Both the position numbers and the translations under genes were made by a program. 64,000 nucleotides of DNA from Bosea vaviloviae (GTDB taxonomy: Bacteria > Pseudomonadota > Alphaproteobacteria > Rhizobiales > Beijerinckiaceae). Positions 52,637 to 62,113 of the stretch are shown one piece after another (the first letter of the stretch is position 1; each line of letters opens with the position of its first letter). Under the pieces are notes generated by a model, which saw only the letters and a program-made list of their open reading frames with translations, made no database searches and was not told where the DNA came from. The DNA lies in assembly GCF_001741865.1 (NCBI RefSeq), contig NZ_CP017147.1, positions 806,001 to 870,000 on the forward strand, read 5' to 3'.

Positions 52637-52716
52637 CGTCATTGCGAGCGCAGCGAAGCAATCTAGGAGCCGTCGAGCGAGCCCTTCTGGATTGCTTCGC
52701 TGCGCTCGCAATGACG
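52637..52716. repeat. Intact intergenic palindrome (IS target type)
   Basis: CGTCATTGCGAGCGCAGCGA at the left pairs with TCGCTGCGCTCGCAATGACG at the right; the central part includes GAGCGAGCCCTTCTGGATTG. This is the undisturbed form of the palindrome that carries the IS at 41203. Confidence 0.9.
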
Positions 52717-52889
52717 GGAATGTCGGTTCCAACATCAAATGACGCCCGCCGCTGAGGCGAGCGCGAATGCGCTGGCGTGAGTCGGCTGGCGTGGCGGCCG
52801 AGAACCGGAGCGCAGCGGACTTTTGTCCGTGAGCACCGGAAGCGCAGGCCGTCGCGTCAGACGGCCGCGCCAGTAGCATGCGCGCCGGC

Positions 52890-53687
52890 TCAGACCTGGC
52901 GCGCCACCATCATCTTCTTGACCTCCGCAATCGCCTTGGCCGGGTTCAGGCCCTTCGGGCAGGCATTGGCGCAGTTCATGATGGTGTGGCAGCGATAGAG
53001 CCGGAAGGGGTCTTCCAGATTGTCGAGGCGCTCGCCGGTCGATTCGTCGCGCGAGTCGATCAGCCAGCGATAGGCCTGCAGCAAGGCGGCAGGACCGAGA
53101 TAGCGGTCGCCATTCCACCAATAGCTCGGGCAGGAGGTCGAGCAGCAGGCGCAGAGAATGCACTCATAGAGCCCGTCGAGCTTCTCGCGGTCCTCTTTCC
53201 CTTGCGCCCATTCCTTCTCCGGCGCCGGTGTCGTCGTCTTGAGCCAGGGCTCGATCGAGGCATGCTGGGCGTAGAAGCGGGTCAGGTCAGGGACGAGGTC
53301 CTTGATCACGGGCATATGCGGCAGCGGGTAGATCGCGACCTTGCCCGCGCTCTTGCCATGCCCGGTGCATTCGTCGATGCCGGTGGTGCAGGCGAGGCCG
53401 TTCTTGCCATCCATGTTCATGGCGCAGGAACCGCAGATGCCCTCGCGGCAGGAGCGCCGGAAGGTCAGCGTCGGGTCGATCTTGGACTTGATCCAGATCA
53501 GCGCATCCAGAACCATCGGCCCGCAATCCTCGCGGTCGACGAAATAGGTGTCGGTGCGCGGGTTTTCGCCGGTATCCGGGTTCCAGCGATAGACCTTGAA
53601 CTCGGTCAGCTTCGCGGCCCCGGCCGGCTTCGGCCAGGCCTTGCCTTCGGTCAGGCGGGAGTTCTGCGGGAGATTGAATTCGGCCAT
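52890..53687 (-). CDS. sdhB: Succinate dehydrogenase iron-sulfur subunit
   Basis: 265 residues, peripheral to the inner membrane. N-terminal [2Fe-2S] motif [15 protein letters not shown] with a further Cys, and C-terminal [4Fe-4S] [11 protein letters not shown] and [3Fe-4S] [15 protein letters not shown]. It passes electrons from FAD to quinone. It normally follows sdhA directly; here an antitoxin-toxin pair is inserted between them. Start at the conserved [12 protein letters not shown]. Confidence 0.97.
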   Translation of the reverse strand: MAEFNLPQNSRLTEGKAWPKPAGAAKLTEFKVYRWNPDTGENPRTDTYFVDREDCGPMVLDALIWIKSKIDPTLTFRRSCREGICGSCAMNMDGKNGLACTTGIDECTGHGKSAGKVAIYPLPHMPVIKDLVPDLTRFYAQHASIEPWLKTTTPAPEKEWAQGKEDREKLDGLYECILCACCSTSCPSYWWNGDRYLGPAALLQAYRWLIDSRDESTGERLDNLEDPFRLYRCHTIMNCANACPKGLNPAKAIAEVKKMMVARQV

Positions 53688-53700
53688 CGGAGATTTCCGC

Positions 53701-54543
53701 CTATTCCTGAATACCGTAGTGGGCTCGCAACTTCGCCAGCCCGTCCGGAACGGCATTCATCTGCGCCATGATGTAAGAGCGATGCTGTTTAAAATCGTCT
53801 GGCAGCGACCCGGCTTTCGCGTTCGCCAGCAGGTGGGGCCAGTCCGAGCCACTATAATAACCTCTGCCGAGCCAACCCAAAGCCAGGAGAAACGCTCGCT
53901 GCTCCGACGGCAATTTCGATATCGTCATTTCCAGGCTTCGGTAGGCTGGGGATGAGAAACCTGCTGCAAGGTCCTCCGAAGCGAGGAAAGCAAAGCGACC
54001 GTCCTGGTGTCTGCGCGCTTCTTCCTGAAGCACATCGAACGTCTTCTTGAGCAGCGGTGTCAGCCTGCGTATCGAGCCCAGCGCCTCCTGTTCGACGCTC
54101 TCGAAAGCGAGCAGCGCGTCCAAACGCCCTCTCCCGATGTCAGCGAGAGACACGACGAGCTTGCCATATCCGCGATCGATGCATTTGCGCTCAAACACAT
54201 TATCAGCGGTCACAAAGACGCCGCGCCCGAGAGCGGTCGCTAAGAAGAAGCAATCATAAGGCGAATGATCGAACTCGAGCGACAGAAGGGCAGCATCAAA
54301 TGCGACCTCGCTCGAGGGGACAATGCGATCAAGCGCACCCAACGCTTCCTCGATGCCCTTCAAGAACTGCGCCTCGGAAATCTGACCGGCCTTGCATTTG
54401 CGACGAAGCACGCTGACCAGTTCGGGAATCATCCGATCCGGTGCGACCAATGGTTCGTCTCGGTCAAGCAGAGCCAGCGCTTGCTCGCTCCCAGCCTCTT
54501 GCACGACCCATTTAGCTGCAACAGACGTGTCCACGACGATCAA
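53701..54543 (-). CDS. PIN-domain toxin (VapC-like) fused to DUF3775-like domain
   Basis: 280 residues. Residues 1-130 are a PIN ribonuclease domain with acid quartet D5, E41, D97 and D114 (MIVVDTSV, PELVSV, SPYDCFF, TADN). The remaining half holds [20 protein letters not shown] and [11 protein letters not shown], matching DUF3775. VapC toxins normally have only the PIN domain, so this is an extended form. The ATG overlaps the antitoxin stop by four bases. VapC enzymes cut RNA; target here unknown. Confidence 0.82.
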   Translation of the reverse strand: MIVVDTSVAAKWVVQEAGSEQALALLDRDEPLVAPDRMIPELVSVLRRKCKAGQISEAQFLKGIEEALGALDRIVPSSEVAFDAALLSLEFDHSPYDCFFLATALGRGVFVTADNVFERKCIDRGYGKLVVSLADIGRGRLDALLAFESVEQEALGSIRRLTPLLKKTFDVLQEEARRHQDGRFAFLASEDLAAGFSSPAYRSLEMTISKLPSEQRAFLLALGWLGRGYYSGSDWPHLLANAKAGSLPDDFKQHRSYIMAQMNAVPDGLAKLRAHYGIQE

Positions 54544-54770
54544 CTGTCGCGGTCCTGACGCACGAGCACGACCGAATCAGTCTGCGCGACACCTTGCGGG
54601 GTCATGGCCGCGACAGCCTTGAGCCGAGCCTTCAGATCAGCGCGATGCACGGCACCTCGAAGAGACGTGGCGAGCAAGCTCTCGACAAGAGTCGTCGGCG
54701 ACACTCCCCGGGCTTTCGCCTCGGCGGTGACTTGGTTGAGGAGCCTGTCGTTGATCGCCAACTGTCCCAT
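54540..54770 (-). CDS. VapB-like antitoxin
   Basis: 76 residues, small and helix-rich (LAINDRLLNQVTAEAKARGV), consistent with a ribbon-helix-helix type DNA-binding N-terminus and a toxin-binding tail. Its stop overlaps the toxin start (ATGA). Likely autoregulates and neutralises the PIN toxin. The family assignment is by position and size. Confidence 0.7.
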   Translation of the reverse strand: MGQLAINDRLLNQVTAEAKARGVSPTTLVESLLATSLRGAVHRADLKARLKAVAAMTPQGVAQTDSVVLVRQDRDS

Positions 54771-54789
54771 GATGCCGTCTCCTACGTCC

Positions 54790-56622
54790 TCAATACACCC
54801 GCGCCTTGGGCTTGATGTACTCGATGTCGTTCGAGAGCGTGTAGGTGTGCACCGGGCGGTCGTCGAGCGTGACGCTGCGCTTCTCGTCGTCGATCCAGGA
54901 CAGGGTGTGCTTCATCCAGTCCTTGTCGTCGCGGTTCGGGTAATCCTCACGGGCATGCGCGCCGCGGCTTTCCGGACGGTTCAGCGCCGAATCCATGGTG
55001 ACGACCGCCTGGGTGATCAGATTGTCGAATTCCAGCGTCTCGACGAGATCGGAATTCCAGATCAGCGAACGGTCGGTGGTGGCGATGTCGGTGATGCCGC
55101 CCCAGACCTCGTGGATCAGCTTGTGGCCCTCTTCCAGCGTCTCGCCAGTGCGGTAGACCGCGCAATTATCCTGCATGGTCTTCTGCATGCGCCCGCGCAG
55201 TTCGGCGGTCGAGGTGCCGCCCGAGGCGTTGCGGTACTTGTCCAGGCGGATCAGCGCGAGATCGGCCGAGTTCTTCGGCAATTCCGGCTGCTTCTCGCCT
55301 GCCGTCACCGTCTCGGCGCAGCGCAAGCCCGCGGCACGGCCGAAGACGACGAGGTCGATCAGCGAGTTCGAGCCAAGACGGTTGGCGCCGTGCACGGAAA
55401 CGCAGGCCGCCTCGCCGATCGCCATCAGGCCCGGCACCACCGTGTCGGGATTGCCGTCGACCTTGGTCAGAACCTCACCATGGAAGTTCGTCGGGATGCC
55501 GCCCATGTTGTAATGCACCGTCGGCAGGACCGGGATCGGCTCGCGGGTGACGTCGACGCCAGCAAAGATCTTGGCGCTCTCCGAGATACCCGGCAGGCGC
55601 TCATGCAGGATCTTCGGGTCGAGATGGTCGAGATGCAGGTAGATATGGTCCTTGTTCTTGCCGACGCCGCGCCCGCCACGGATCTCCATGGTCATCGAGC
55701 GTGAGACGACGTCGCGCGAGGCAAGGTCCTTGGCCGAAGGAGCGTAGCGCTCCATGAAGCGCTCGCCCTCGGAATTGGTCAGGTAGCCGCCCTCGCCGCG
55801 CGCGCCCTCGGTGATCAGGCAGCCCGCGCCATAGATGCCGGTCGGGTGGAACTGCACGAACTCCATGTCCTGCAGTGGCAGGCCGGCGCGCAGCACCATG
55901 CCGCCGCCATCGCCGGTGCAGGTATGGGCCGAGGTCGCGGAGAAATAGGCGCGGCCATAGCCGCCCGTCGCCAGGATCGTCTGCTGCGAGCGGAAGCGAT
56001 GGATCGTGCCGTCATCGAGCTTCAGCGCGATCACGCCACGGCAATGACCGTCCTCGTCCATGATCAGGTCGATGGCGAAATATTCGATGAAGAACTCGGT
56101 GTTGTAGCGCAGCGCCTGGCCGTAGAGCGTGTGCAACATGGCGTGGCCAGTGCGGTCGGCGGCGGCGCAGGTGCGCTGGGCCGGCGGGCCCTCGCCGAAT
56201 TCGGTGGTCATGCCGCCGAAAGGCCGCTGATAGATCTTGCCGCTCTCGGTGCGCGAGAACGGCACGCCCCAATGCTCGAGCTCATAGACCGCAGCCGGCG
56301 CGTTGCGCACGAGATATTCGATGGCGTCCTGGTCGCCGAGCCAGTCCGACCCCTTGACGGTGTCGTACATGTGCCACTGCCAGGTGTCCTTGCCCATATT
56401 GCCGAGCGAGGCGGCAACGCCGCCCTGGGCCGCAACCGTATGCGAGCGTGTCGGGAACACTTTCGAGATGCAGGCCGTGCGCAGGCCGGCCTGCGAGCAG
56501 CCGACGGTGGCGCGAAGGCCGGCGCCGCCGGCGCCCACCACGACGACGTCGAAGGTGTGGTCGGTGATCGGATAGGCCTGACCGGCATAGGTCGCGGTCG
56601 AACGGGCTTTGGTGATCGCCAT
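54790..56622 (-). CDS. sdhA: Succinate dehydrogenase flavoprotein subunit
   Basis: 610 residues, catalyses succinate oxidation to fumarate. FAD motif [16 protein letters not shown], covalent flavin His in [10 protein letters not shown], active-site Arg region in RGEGGYLTN and [16 protein letters not shown] precedes ATG 56622; 4 bases after the sdhD stop. Its 3' side is followed by the antitoxin gene instead of sdhB. Confidence 0.97.
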   Translation of the reverse strand: MAITKARSTATYAGQAYPITDHTFDVVVVGAGGAGLRATVGCSQAGLRTACISKVFPTRSHTVAAQGGVAASLGNMGKDTWQWHMYDTVKGSDWLGDQDAIEYLVRNAPAAVYELEHWGVPFSRTESGKIYQRPFGGMTTEFGEGPPAQRTCAAADRTGHAMLHTLYGQALRYNTEFFIEYFAIDLIMDEDGHCRGVIALKLDDGTIHRFRSQQTILATGGYGRAYFSATSAHTCTGDGGGMVLRAGLPLQDMEFVQFHPTGIYGAGCLITEGARGEGGYLTNSEGERFMERYAPSAKDLASRDVVSRSMTMEIRGGRGVGKNKDHIYLHLDHLDPKILHERLPGISESAKIFAGVDVTREPIPVLPTVHYNMGGIPTNFHGEVLTKVDGNPDTVVPGLMAIGEAACVSVHGANRLGSNSLIDLVVFGRAAGLRCAETVTAGEKQPELPKNSADLALIRLDKYRNASGGTSTAELRGRMQKTMQDNCAVYRTGETLEEGHKLIHEVWGGITDIATTDRSLIWNSDLVETLEFDNLITQAVVTMDSALNRPESRGAHAREDYPNRDDKDWMKHTLSWIDDEKRSVTLDDRPVHTYTLSNDIEYIKPKARVY

Positions 56623-56626
56623 CGGA

Positions 56627-57019
56627 TCAGCCTCCAAACGAGAGCTTCAGCACCGCGAAGACGCAAGCGGCGCCGATCGCGATCGCGAAGAAGGTGTTGG
56701 CCATCACGGCGGCGATCTTGAGGCCCTCGCCATGGATGTAATCCTCGATGACGACCTGCATGCCGATCCGCATATGCACCACGCCCGAGAGGACGAAGAG
56801 CAGCATCAGGATCGCGACCAGCGGATGCGACAGCGTCGCCATCGCCGCCGGATAGGGCTTGCCGAAGAGCGAGATCACGATGCCGAGGAAGATCACCGTC
56901 AGCACGACATTGGCCACCGCCGTGACGCGCTGGAGCCAGAAATGCCCGGTGCCGGATTTGGCGGAACCCAGACCGCGAACGCGGCCGAGCGGGGTACGCA
57001 TGGAGGAGTTGGACTGCAT
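56627..57019 (-). CDS. sdhD: Succinate dehydrogenase membrane anchor
   Basis: 130 residues, three helices. The conserved histidine (heme ligand) is in [18 protein letters not shown] region and the [20 protein letters not shown] motif near the first helix is typical. AGGAG precedes ATG 57019. 11 bases after sdhC. Confidence 0.93.
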   Translation of the reverse strand: MQSNSSMRTPLGRVRGLGSAKSGTGHFWLQRVTAVANVVLTVIFLGIVISLFGKPYPAAMATLSHPLVAILMLLFVLSGVVHMRIGMQVVIEDYIHGEGLKIAAVMANTFFAIAIGAACVFAVLKLSFGG

Positions 57020-57030
57020 GATGATGCTCC

Positions 57031-57432
57031 TCAGCGCAGGGCGTAGGCGAGGATCCAGACGAGCAGAGTGAGCCCGCCCGAAACGACGCCGCTGTATTTC
57101 GCCATGTTCATCCGGGTTTCCGGCTCATAGCCATAGCCCATGTCCCAGATGAAATGCCGGAGGCCCCCGACCATGTGGTGCAGCAGCGCGAAGGAATAGC
57201 CGAACAGCACCAGCCGTCCGAGGATCGAGCCCGCAATCCATTGCGCGGTCTCGAAGGCGGCAGGCCCCGAAGCGGCGGCCACGAGCCAGGCCGCGATCAG
57301 CACGGTGCCGGCATAGAGCGCACAGCCGGTGACGCGATGCGCGATCGACATCGCCATGGTCCAGGACCAGCGGTAAATCTGCAGATGCGGCGAAAGCGGG
57401 CGCGCCGCCTGTTTGACCTCGGCCAAATTCAC
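57031..57432 (-). CDS. sdhC: Succinate dehydrogenase cytochrome b556 subunit
   Basis: 133 residues, three helices. SPHLQIYRWSWTMAMSIAHR at the start and HHMVGGLRHFIWDMGYG carry the quinone-site and heme-ligand His residues. GTG start at 57432 with GGAGA just upstream. First gene of sdhCDAB. Confidence 0.93.
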   Translation of the reverse strand: MNLAEVKQAARPLSPHLQIYRWSWTMAMSIAHRVTGCALYAGTVLIAAWLVAAASGPAAFETAQWIAGSILGRLVLFGYSFALLHHMVGGLRHFIWDMGYGYEPETRMNMAKYSGVVSGGLTLLVWILAYALR

Positions 57433-57496
57433 TCTCCGACTCTGCCGCCCATCAGCGGGCGTTTATCCATTTGGGATCGTTCTAGAGTGATTGGCT

Positions 57497-57570
57497 CTGT
57501 AACGAAACCGGTCCCGCGCTGCAATGCGGCATGCGGGATACGAAGTTACAGAAATCGAAATCTGTAACTT
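57497..57570. promoter_or_regulatory. Candidate operator upstream of sdhCDAB
   Basis: AAGTTACAGA (57543-57552) and TCTGTAACTT (57561-57570) form a 10-bp palindrome; a third TCTGTAAC half-site lies at 57497-57504. Located 65-140 bases upstream of sdhC, in position for control of TCA-cycle gene expression. Regulator not identified. Confidence 0.5.
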
Positions 57571-57630
57571 TTCGCTGGGCGCGGACGCGCCGCGACACTC
57601 CTAGCTCTCATTCCGGCGAGCCGCAAAGCC

Positions 57631-58692
57631 TCAGCGCGGCAGCAACGCCCAATAATCGAAGTCGAGGATGATGCCGTCATCATACTGGTCGCCATGCTGG
57701 AGCGGAAACTCGCCGCAGGGCCGGTTCTTCGTCGCGATCAGGCGCAGCCGCAGCGCGCCGACATCGCTGCGACCGGGCAATTCGGCGGCCTCCAGCACCT
57801 GGCTCCAGGCGAAGACCGTGTCGCCCGCGAAGAGCGGCGAGACATGGCGCCCGCCATTGATCGCGGCGATGTGGAAGGCGTTGCCCAGGCCGTTGAAGGA
57901 CAGGGCCCGCGCCAGGCTGATGACATGCCCGCCATAGATCAATCGCTTGCCGAAGCGACTCTCGCGCGCGCTATAGGCGTCGAAATGCACCTTCGCGGTG
58001 TTCTGGTAGAGCCGGGTCGCGATCTGGTGCTCGGCCTCCTCCACCGTCATGCCGTCGATATGGTCGATCTGTTCGCCGGCCGCATAAGCGCCCCAGCGGA
58101 AGGGCGAGCCCGCCAGCGCGTCGTCATAGGCCGTAAGCTCGATCGCCGGGCAGCCCTGGCCGAGCTCCTCCGGCAACACCGCCTTGGGCAGCTCCGGCAC
58201 CTGCTCGGCATGAGCCGGCGTGCCCGGCTGGCGCTTGCGCACCAGCACCCAGCGCGCATAGCTCAGCACGATCTCGGCCTGTTGGTTGCGACCGATGGAG
58301 CGGACATAGACGATGCCGGCGTCGCCGGCCGAGGTCTGCTTCAGCCCGATCACCTCCGAGGTGGTCGAGAGCGTATCGCCGGGAAAGACCGGCCTCAGGA
58401 AGCGCCCATCGGCATAGCCGAGATTGGCGATCGCGTTCAGCGAGATGTCGGGCACCGTCTTGCCGAAGACGATGTGGAAGACGAGCAGATCGTCGATCGG
58501 AGCGGCGGGATAGCCCAGCGCTTTGGCGAAGGCATCGGAGGATTGCACCGCGAAACGCGGGCCATAAAGCGCCGTGTAGAGCGAGACGTCGCCGCTCGTG
58601 ACCGTGCGCGGCGTCGCGTGCACGATGGTCTCGCCGAGGTTGAAATCCTCGAAGAAGCGGCCAGGATTGGTTTTCGCGACGGGCTCTGACAT
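57631..58692 (-). CDS. Mesaconyl-CoA hydratase (MaoC family)
   Basis: 353-residue double-hotdog hydratase. The N-terminal half begins TNPGRFFEDFNLGETIVHAT and continues ALYGPRFAVQSSDAF, a stretch typical of mesaconyl-C1-CoA hydratase of the ethylmalonyl-CoA pathway. The enzyme makes beta-methylmalyl-CoA for cleavage to glyoxylate and propionyl-CoA. A CoA ester lyase is nearby at 60965. Start at 58692 is the last ATG before the conserved region. Confidence 0.88.
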   Translation of the reverse strand: MSEPVAKTNPGRFFEDFNLGETIVHATPRTVTSGDVSLYTALYGPRFAVQSSDAFAKALGYPAAPIDDLLVFHIVFGKTVPDISLNAIANLGYADGRFLRPVFPGDTLSTTSEVIGLKQTSAGDAGIVYVRSIGRNQQAEIVLSYARWVLVRKRQPGTPAHAEQVPELPKAVLPEELGQGCPAIELTAYDDALAGSPFRWGAYAAGEQIDHIDGMTVEEAEHQIATRLYQNTAKVHFDAYSARESRFGKRLIYGGHVISLARALSFNGLGNAFHIAAINGGRHVSPLFAGDTVFAWSQVLEAAELPGRSDVGALRLRLIATKNRPCGEFPLQHGDQYDDGIILDFDYWALLPR

Positions 58693-58772
58693 GGGGCTCA
58701 CGCTTGAATGGACTCGGCCGAGTGTGCGCTGCCGCATGGCGAGGCGTCCAGTCCCAAGCCGTCGGGTACACG

Positions 58773-58995
58773 CACCTTCTCCCCTCGCGGGAGAAGGTGG
58801 CGCGCAGCGCCGGATGAGGGGGCGCCGTGCCCTGTCCGGTTGGCCTCGTGTTCAGCGAGGCGGAGAGCTCACAGCGCCCCCCTCATCCGTCTCGGCTTCG
58901 CCGAGCCACCCTCCCGCATCAAAGTCGGCTGTTGCCGACTTTGACACTTTGGGTTGCCCATCTCGGGCAAGCCCGAGATGGGTGGGAGAAGGGTT
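58773..58995. repeat. Composite intergenic repeat with tandem hairpins
   Basis: CACCTTCTCCCCTCGCGGGAG to GGATGAGGGGGCGCCG, then ATCAAAGTCGGCTGTTGCCG and CCATCTCGGGCAAGCCCGAG, each able to form a hairpin. Together they fill most of the 378-bp gap between the dehydratase-side genes. Near-identical to parts of 27701 and 61842. Confidence 0.8.
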
Positions 58996-59070
58996 TTCCG
59001 TGCCCTTCGCCGCTGCCGCAACGCTCGCAAAGGCAAAGGCTTCCACGGCACTGGTCCAGGGGCCGACGCC

Positions 59071-60024
59071 TCACCCCACCAACGCACCAAGCTTCCCCAA
59101 ATCCACATTCGCACCGCAGACCAGCACGCCGAGCCGCTCGCCCGGCGCAGGCTTGTAGGCCCCGCAGAGCAGCGCACCCAGCGCCGCGGCGCCGCCGGGC
59201 TCCACCGCCAGCCGGAAATCGCGCCAGAGCGTGCCCTGCGCCTGGGTGATCGCCTCGTCGGGCACCAGCGCGACATGGTCGACTGCGTCCTTGCAGACCT
59301 CATAGACCAGCGGGCCGACATTGCGCGCGCCGAGCGAATCGGCCGCAACCGAGGCGACCTTGACCTCGACCGGCCCCTTCGCCTCCAGCGCCGCCTGCAA
59401 GGCGCGCGAGCCGGCGGGCTCGACACCGACGACCTTGACCTTGCTCCCGGCGAACCAGGCAGCGATGCCCGAAATCAAACCGCCGCCGCCGACCGCAACC
59501 AGAACCGTGTCGAGATCGGGCTCCTGGAGCTGCCATTCGCGCCCGAGCGTGCCCTGGCCGGCAATGGTTTCCTTCGCCGCGAAGGGATGGATCTTGAGCG
59601 CGCCGGTTTCCGCGACGAAACGGTCGCAGGCCGCCTGCGCATCATCATATTGCGCGCCGCCGATGACGACTTCGGCGCCGAAGCGGCGGATCGCCTCGAT
59701 CTTGGCGGCAGGCGAGATCTCGGGCACGAAGATCGTCGCCTTGACGCCGCGCTCGCGCGCCGCATAGGCCACCGCCGCCCCGTGATTGCCGCCCGAGGCG
59801 GCCGCGACGCCCGCCGCCGGCACCGGCAGTGAGAGCAGGTTGTTGAAGGCGCCGCGCGTCTTGAACGAGCCGGCATGCTGCAGGCATTCGAGCTTCAGCG
59901 AGATCGCCGCCGGCGAGCCGAAAGCGCCGGCCCCGAGCCGCATCACGGGCGTGACGCGGGCATGGCCGGCAATGCGGTCTGCAGCCGCCTCGATCATCGG
60001 GCGCGGCACGGGGCGATCGGTCAT
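59071..60024 (-). CDS. Threonine/serine dehydratase (PLP, IlvA/TdcB-like)
   Basis: 317 residues read from ATG 60024. PLP lysine in AGSFKTRGA, cofactor loop ASGGNHGAAVA, and a glycine-rich phosphate site VAVGGGGLISG. No C-terminal regulatory domain, so it resembles a catabolic TdcB-like dehydratase. The frame is open upstream into the DUF429 gene with no stop between them, so the protein may also be made as a fusion. AGGA lies 8 bases before the ATG. Confidence 0.85.
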   Translation of the reverse strand: MTDRPVPRPMIEAAADRIAGHARVTPVMRLGAGAFGSPAAISLKLECLQHAGSFKTRGAFNNLLSLPVPAAGVAAASGGNHGAAVAYAARERGVKATIFVPEISPAAKIEAIRRFGAEVVIGGAQYDDAQAACDRFVAETGALKIHPFAAKETIAGQGTLGREWQLQEPDLDTVLVAVGGGGLISGIAAWFAGSKVKVVGVEPAGSRALQAALEAKGPVEVKVASVAADSLGARNVGPLVYEVCKDAVDHVALVPDEAITQAQGTLWRDFRLAVEPGGAAALGALLCGAYKPAPGERLGVLVCGANVDLGKLGALVG

Positions 60025-60801
60025 GACGGTGTCCTGTGTAGGCAGGTCTTTAGGGGAAGGACAGCGAGCCGGCGCAAAGCTCCAGATCGCGATGGGGAGC
60101 CCATGGCTATCGCGTCCCGGCGGATCGGGAAAGGGCGCTCCACGCCCGGCCAGGATGTGCTGGGCGACGACCAAAGCGGCAAGCGCATCGAGCGCGTCAT
60201 CGGCGCCAGCACCTTTCGGCGGACGGGCCTCGACGATCGCAGCCGGCAGCCCTGCCGCGATCAAGAGTGCCCGGCGCTCGGCCATGCCGAGGGGATTGAT
60301 CACGCCCTTGATCTTTTTGGGCTGCGTCAGCGGCGCGCCGCGCATGGTGCGGAAGGCGAGCTCGGGATGGACCTCGAAGATGCGCTCCCGAAGCGTGGGC
60401 TCCGTCCTGAGCAGGGTGTCGATCTCGCGGATCCGCGGAAACAGATGGAAGCCCTGCTTGGAGACCTTTCGCGGCGGCTCCGAGGTTTCGAGCGCCAACC
60501 GACAGGCCTCGCGATAATCCGCGCAATAGACGGCAGACCGCGCCGGAATCGAGAACACCGAGGATTGCCGCTCGCCCAGCAGCGGCCTGACGAGGCGCTC
60601 GGGCCCCCGCCCCGCACCGGAAACCCGGTCCGGCAACCCGATCGGCATGTCCACGGCCAGGATCGTCGGCGGGTCTTCACCGGCGAACAGATCGGCCAGT
60701 TTCGAAACCACGCGCAGCGAGGGCGGCTCCTGGGCGGCAGTGTCGACAAGCGCTGCGATCCAGCCCGCCTTGCAGCCATCCACCCCCGCGATCCACGCCA
60801 T
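59071..60801 (-). CDS. DUF429 protein continuing in frame into threonine dehydratase (fusion or readthrough)
   Basis: Open frame from ATG 60801: residues 1-about 235 are a DUF429 (GVDGCKAGW, ILAVDMPIGLPD, DALAALVVAQHILAG). DUF429 proteins usually end with a motif like GLPIAIW; here it runs into a 19-residue linker and then the dehydratase start without a stop (576 residues in all). It may be a true fusion, or the stop may have been lost and the dehydratase made from its own ATG. DUF429 is a predicted RNase-like domain. Confidence 0.6.
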   Translation of the reverse strand: MAWIAGVDGCKAGWIAALVDTAAQEPPSLRVVSKLADLFAGEDPPTILAVDMPIGLPDRVSGAGRGPERLVRPLLGERQSSVFSIPARSAVYCADYREACRLALETSEPPRKVSKQGFHLFPRIREIDTLLRTEPTLRERIFEVHPELAFRTMRGAPLTQPKKIKGVINPLGMAERRALLIAAGLPAAIVEARPPKGAGADDALDALAALVVAQHILAGRGAPFPDPPGRDSHGLPIAIWSFAPARCPSPKDLPTQDTVMTDRPVPRPMIEAAADRIAGHARVTPVMRLGAGAFGSPAAISLKLECLQHAGSFKTRGAFNNLLSLPVPAAGVAAASGGNHGAAVAYAARERGVKATIFVPEISPAAKIEAIRRFGAEVVIGGAQYDDAQAACDRFVAETGALKIHPFAAKETIAGQGTLGREWQLQEPDLDTVLVAVGGGGLISGIAAWFAGSKVKVVGVEPAGSRALQAALEAKGPVEVKVASVAADSLGARNVGPLVYEVCKDAVDHVALVPDEAITQAQGTLWRDFRLAVEPGGAAALGALLCGAYKPAPGERLGVLVCGANVDLGKLGALVG

Positions 60802-60897
60802 CCGCGCGCCCTCCCGCATCCGCCTTTTGCAGAACTGACGTTGCATGTGCGTCGCGTCTAGTGTGCAGTGCAGCGAAGAGCGGCGACAATGCCGCCC

Positions 60898-60950
60898 GAG
60901 CTGGATGCGAAACAGCGATAACCGGCCTTTCGCGCGAGTCCCGCGTTAGA
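60898..60950. repeat. Degenerate palindromic repeat (ACCGG core family)
   Basis: GAGCTGGATGCGAAACAG, TAACCGGCCTTTCGCG resembles the repeats at 16101 and 32752 but lost one arm. It lies just upstream of the CoA ester lyase. Confidence 0.45.
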
Positions 60951-60964
60951 TTTGAGAGAATGCC

Positions 60965-61840
60965 ATGACCACAATCCGCCCACGCCGCAGCGTCCTCTAC
61001 ATGCCCGGCTCCAACGCCCGCGCGCTCGAGAAGGCCCGTGAGATCGCTGCCGACGCCCTGATCCTCGACCTCGAAGACGCCGTCGCGCCCGACGCCAAGG
61101 AGACCGCCCGCGCCCAGGTCTGCGCCGCCGTGAAGGCCGGCGGCTATGGCCGGCGCGAGCTCGTGATCCGCACCAACGGCCTCGAGACACCCTGGTTCGC
61201 GGCCGATCTTGCCGCCGCCGCAGAGGCCAGGCCCGATGCCATCCTGATCCCGAAAGTCTCCTCGCCCGAAACCTTGCAGCAGATCGGCACCTTGCTCGAC
61301 GGCCTCTGGGCCGCCCCCGAGATCCGCATCTGGGCGATGATCGAGACGCCGCTCGCCATCCTCGACGCCGAGCGCATCGCACGCGCAGTGCAGGACCGCC
61401 GGACGCGGCTGGCCTGTTTCGTGATGGGCACCAACGACCTCGCCAAGGAGACGCGCGCCCGCTTCGTGCCCGGCCGCGCGCCGATGCTGCCCTGGCTGGC
61501 GACGGCGATCCTCGCCGCCCGCGCCTATGGCATCGACATCGTCGACGGCGTCTATAACGACCTCAAGGACGAGGCCGGCTTCACGGCGGAATGCGAGCAG
61601 GGCCGCGATCTCGGCTTCGACGGCAAGACGCTGATCCATCCCGGCCAGGTCGCGACCGCCAACGCGGTCTTCGCACCCGACGACATCGAACTCTCGCGGG
61701 CGAGGGCGATCATCACCGCCTTCGATCAGCCGGAGAACGCCGACAAGGGCGCGATCCAGCTCGACGGCCGCATGGTCGAGCGGCTGCATGCCGAGATGGC
61801 CAAGCGCGTGGTGGCGCTGGGCGAGGCGATCGGGGCCTGA
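60965..61840 (+). CDS. CoA ester lyase (HpcH/HpaI, malyl-CoA lyase/thioesterase-like)
   Basis: 291 residues. TIM barrel of the citrate-lyase beta family: RRSVLYMPGSN start, Mg-binding acids in LILDLEDAV and in MIETPLA, and WLATAILAARAYGIDIVDGV. Candidates are beta-methylmalyl/malyl-CoA lyase or malyl-CoA thioesterase of the ethylmalonyl-CoA pathway, in line with the mesaconyl-CoA hydratase nearby. The length (291) is closer to Mcl2. Confidence 0.85.
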   Translation: MTTIRPRRSVLYMPGSNARALEKAREIAADALILDLEDAVAPDAKETARAQVCAAVKAGGYGRRELVIRTNGLETPWFAADLAAAAEARPDAILIPKVSSPETLQQIGTLLDGLWAAPEIRIWAMIETPLAILDAERIARAVQDRRTRLACFVMGTNDLAKETRARFVPGRAPMLPWLATAILAARAYGIDIVDGVYNDLKDEAGFTAECEQGRDLGFDGKTLIHPGQVATANAVFAPDDIELSRARAIITAFDQPENADKGAIQLDGRMVERLHAEMAKRVVALGEAIGA

Positions 61841-61841
61841 T

Positions 61842-62111
61842 CCTTCTCCCCCATCAAAGTCGGCTGTTGCCGACTTTGACACTTTGGGTTGCCCATCTCG
61901 GGCAAGCCCGAGATGGCTGGGAGAAGGTGGCAGCACGAAGTGCTGACGGATGAGGGAAGTCCCTCATCCACAAAAGAAAAAGGGCCGCTAACGCGACCCT
62001 CTCCTCATCCGTCTGCTCCGCAGACACCTTCTCCCACCCATGTCGGATGTTTCCGACATGGGCATAAGCTTTGCCAAGATCGGGCAAGCCCGATCTTGGT
62101 GGGGAGAAGGG
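61842..62111. repeat. Composite intergenic repeat array
   Basis: Starts just after the lyase stop with a hairpin AAAGTCGGC-TGTT-GCCGACTTT, CCCATCTCGGGC hairpin, then a GGATGAGGGAAG inverted unit, and TGTCGGATGTTTCCGACA hairpin. Ends next to the ppa stop. Serves as the only intergenic separator for two convergent genes. Confidence 0.8.
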
Positions 62112-62113
62112 TT

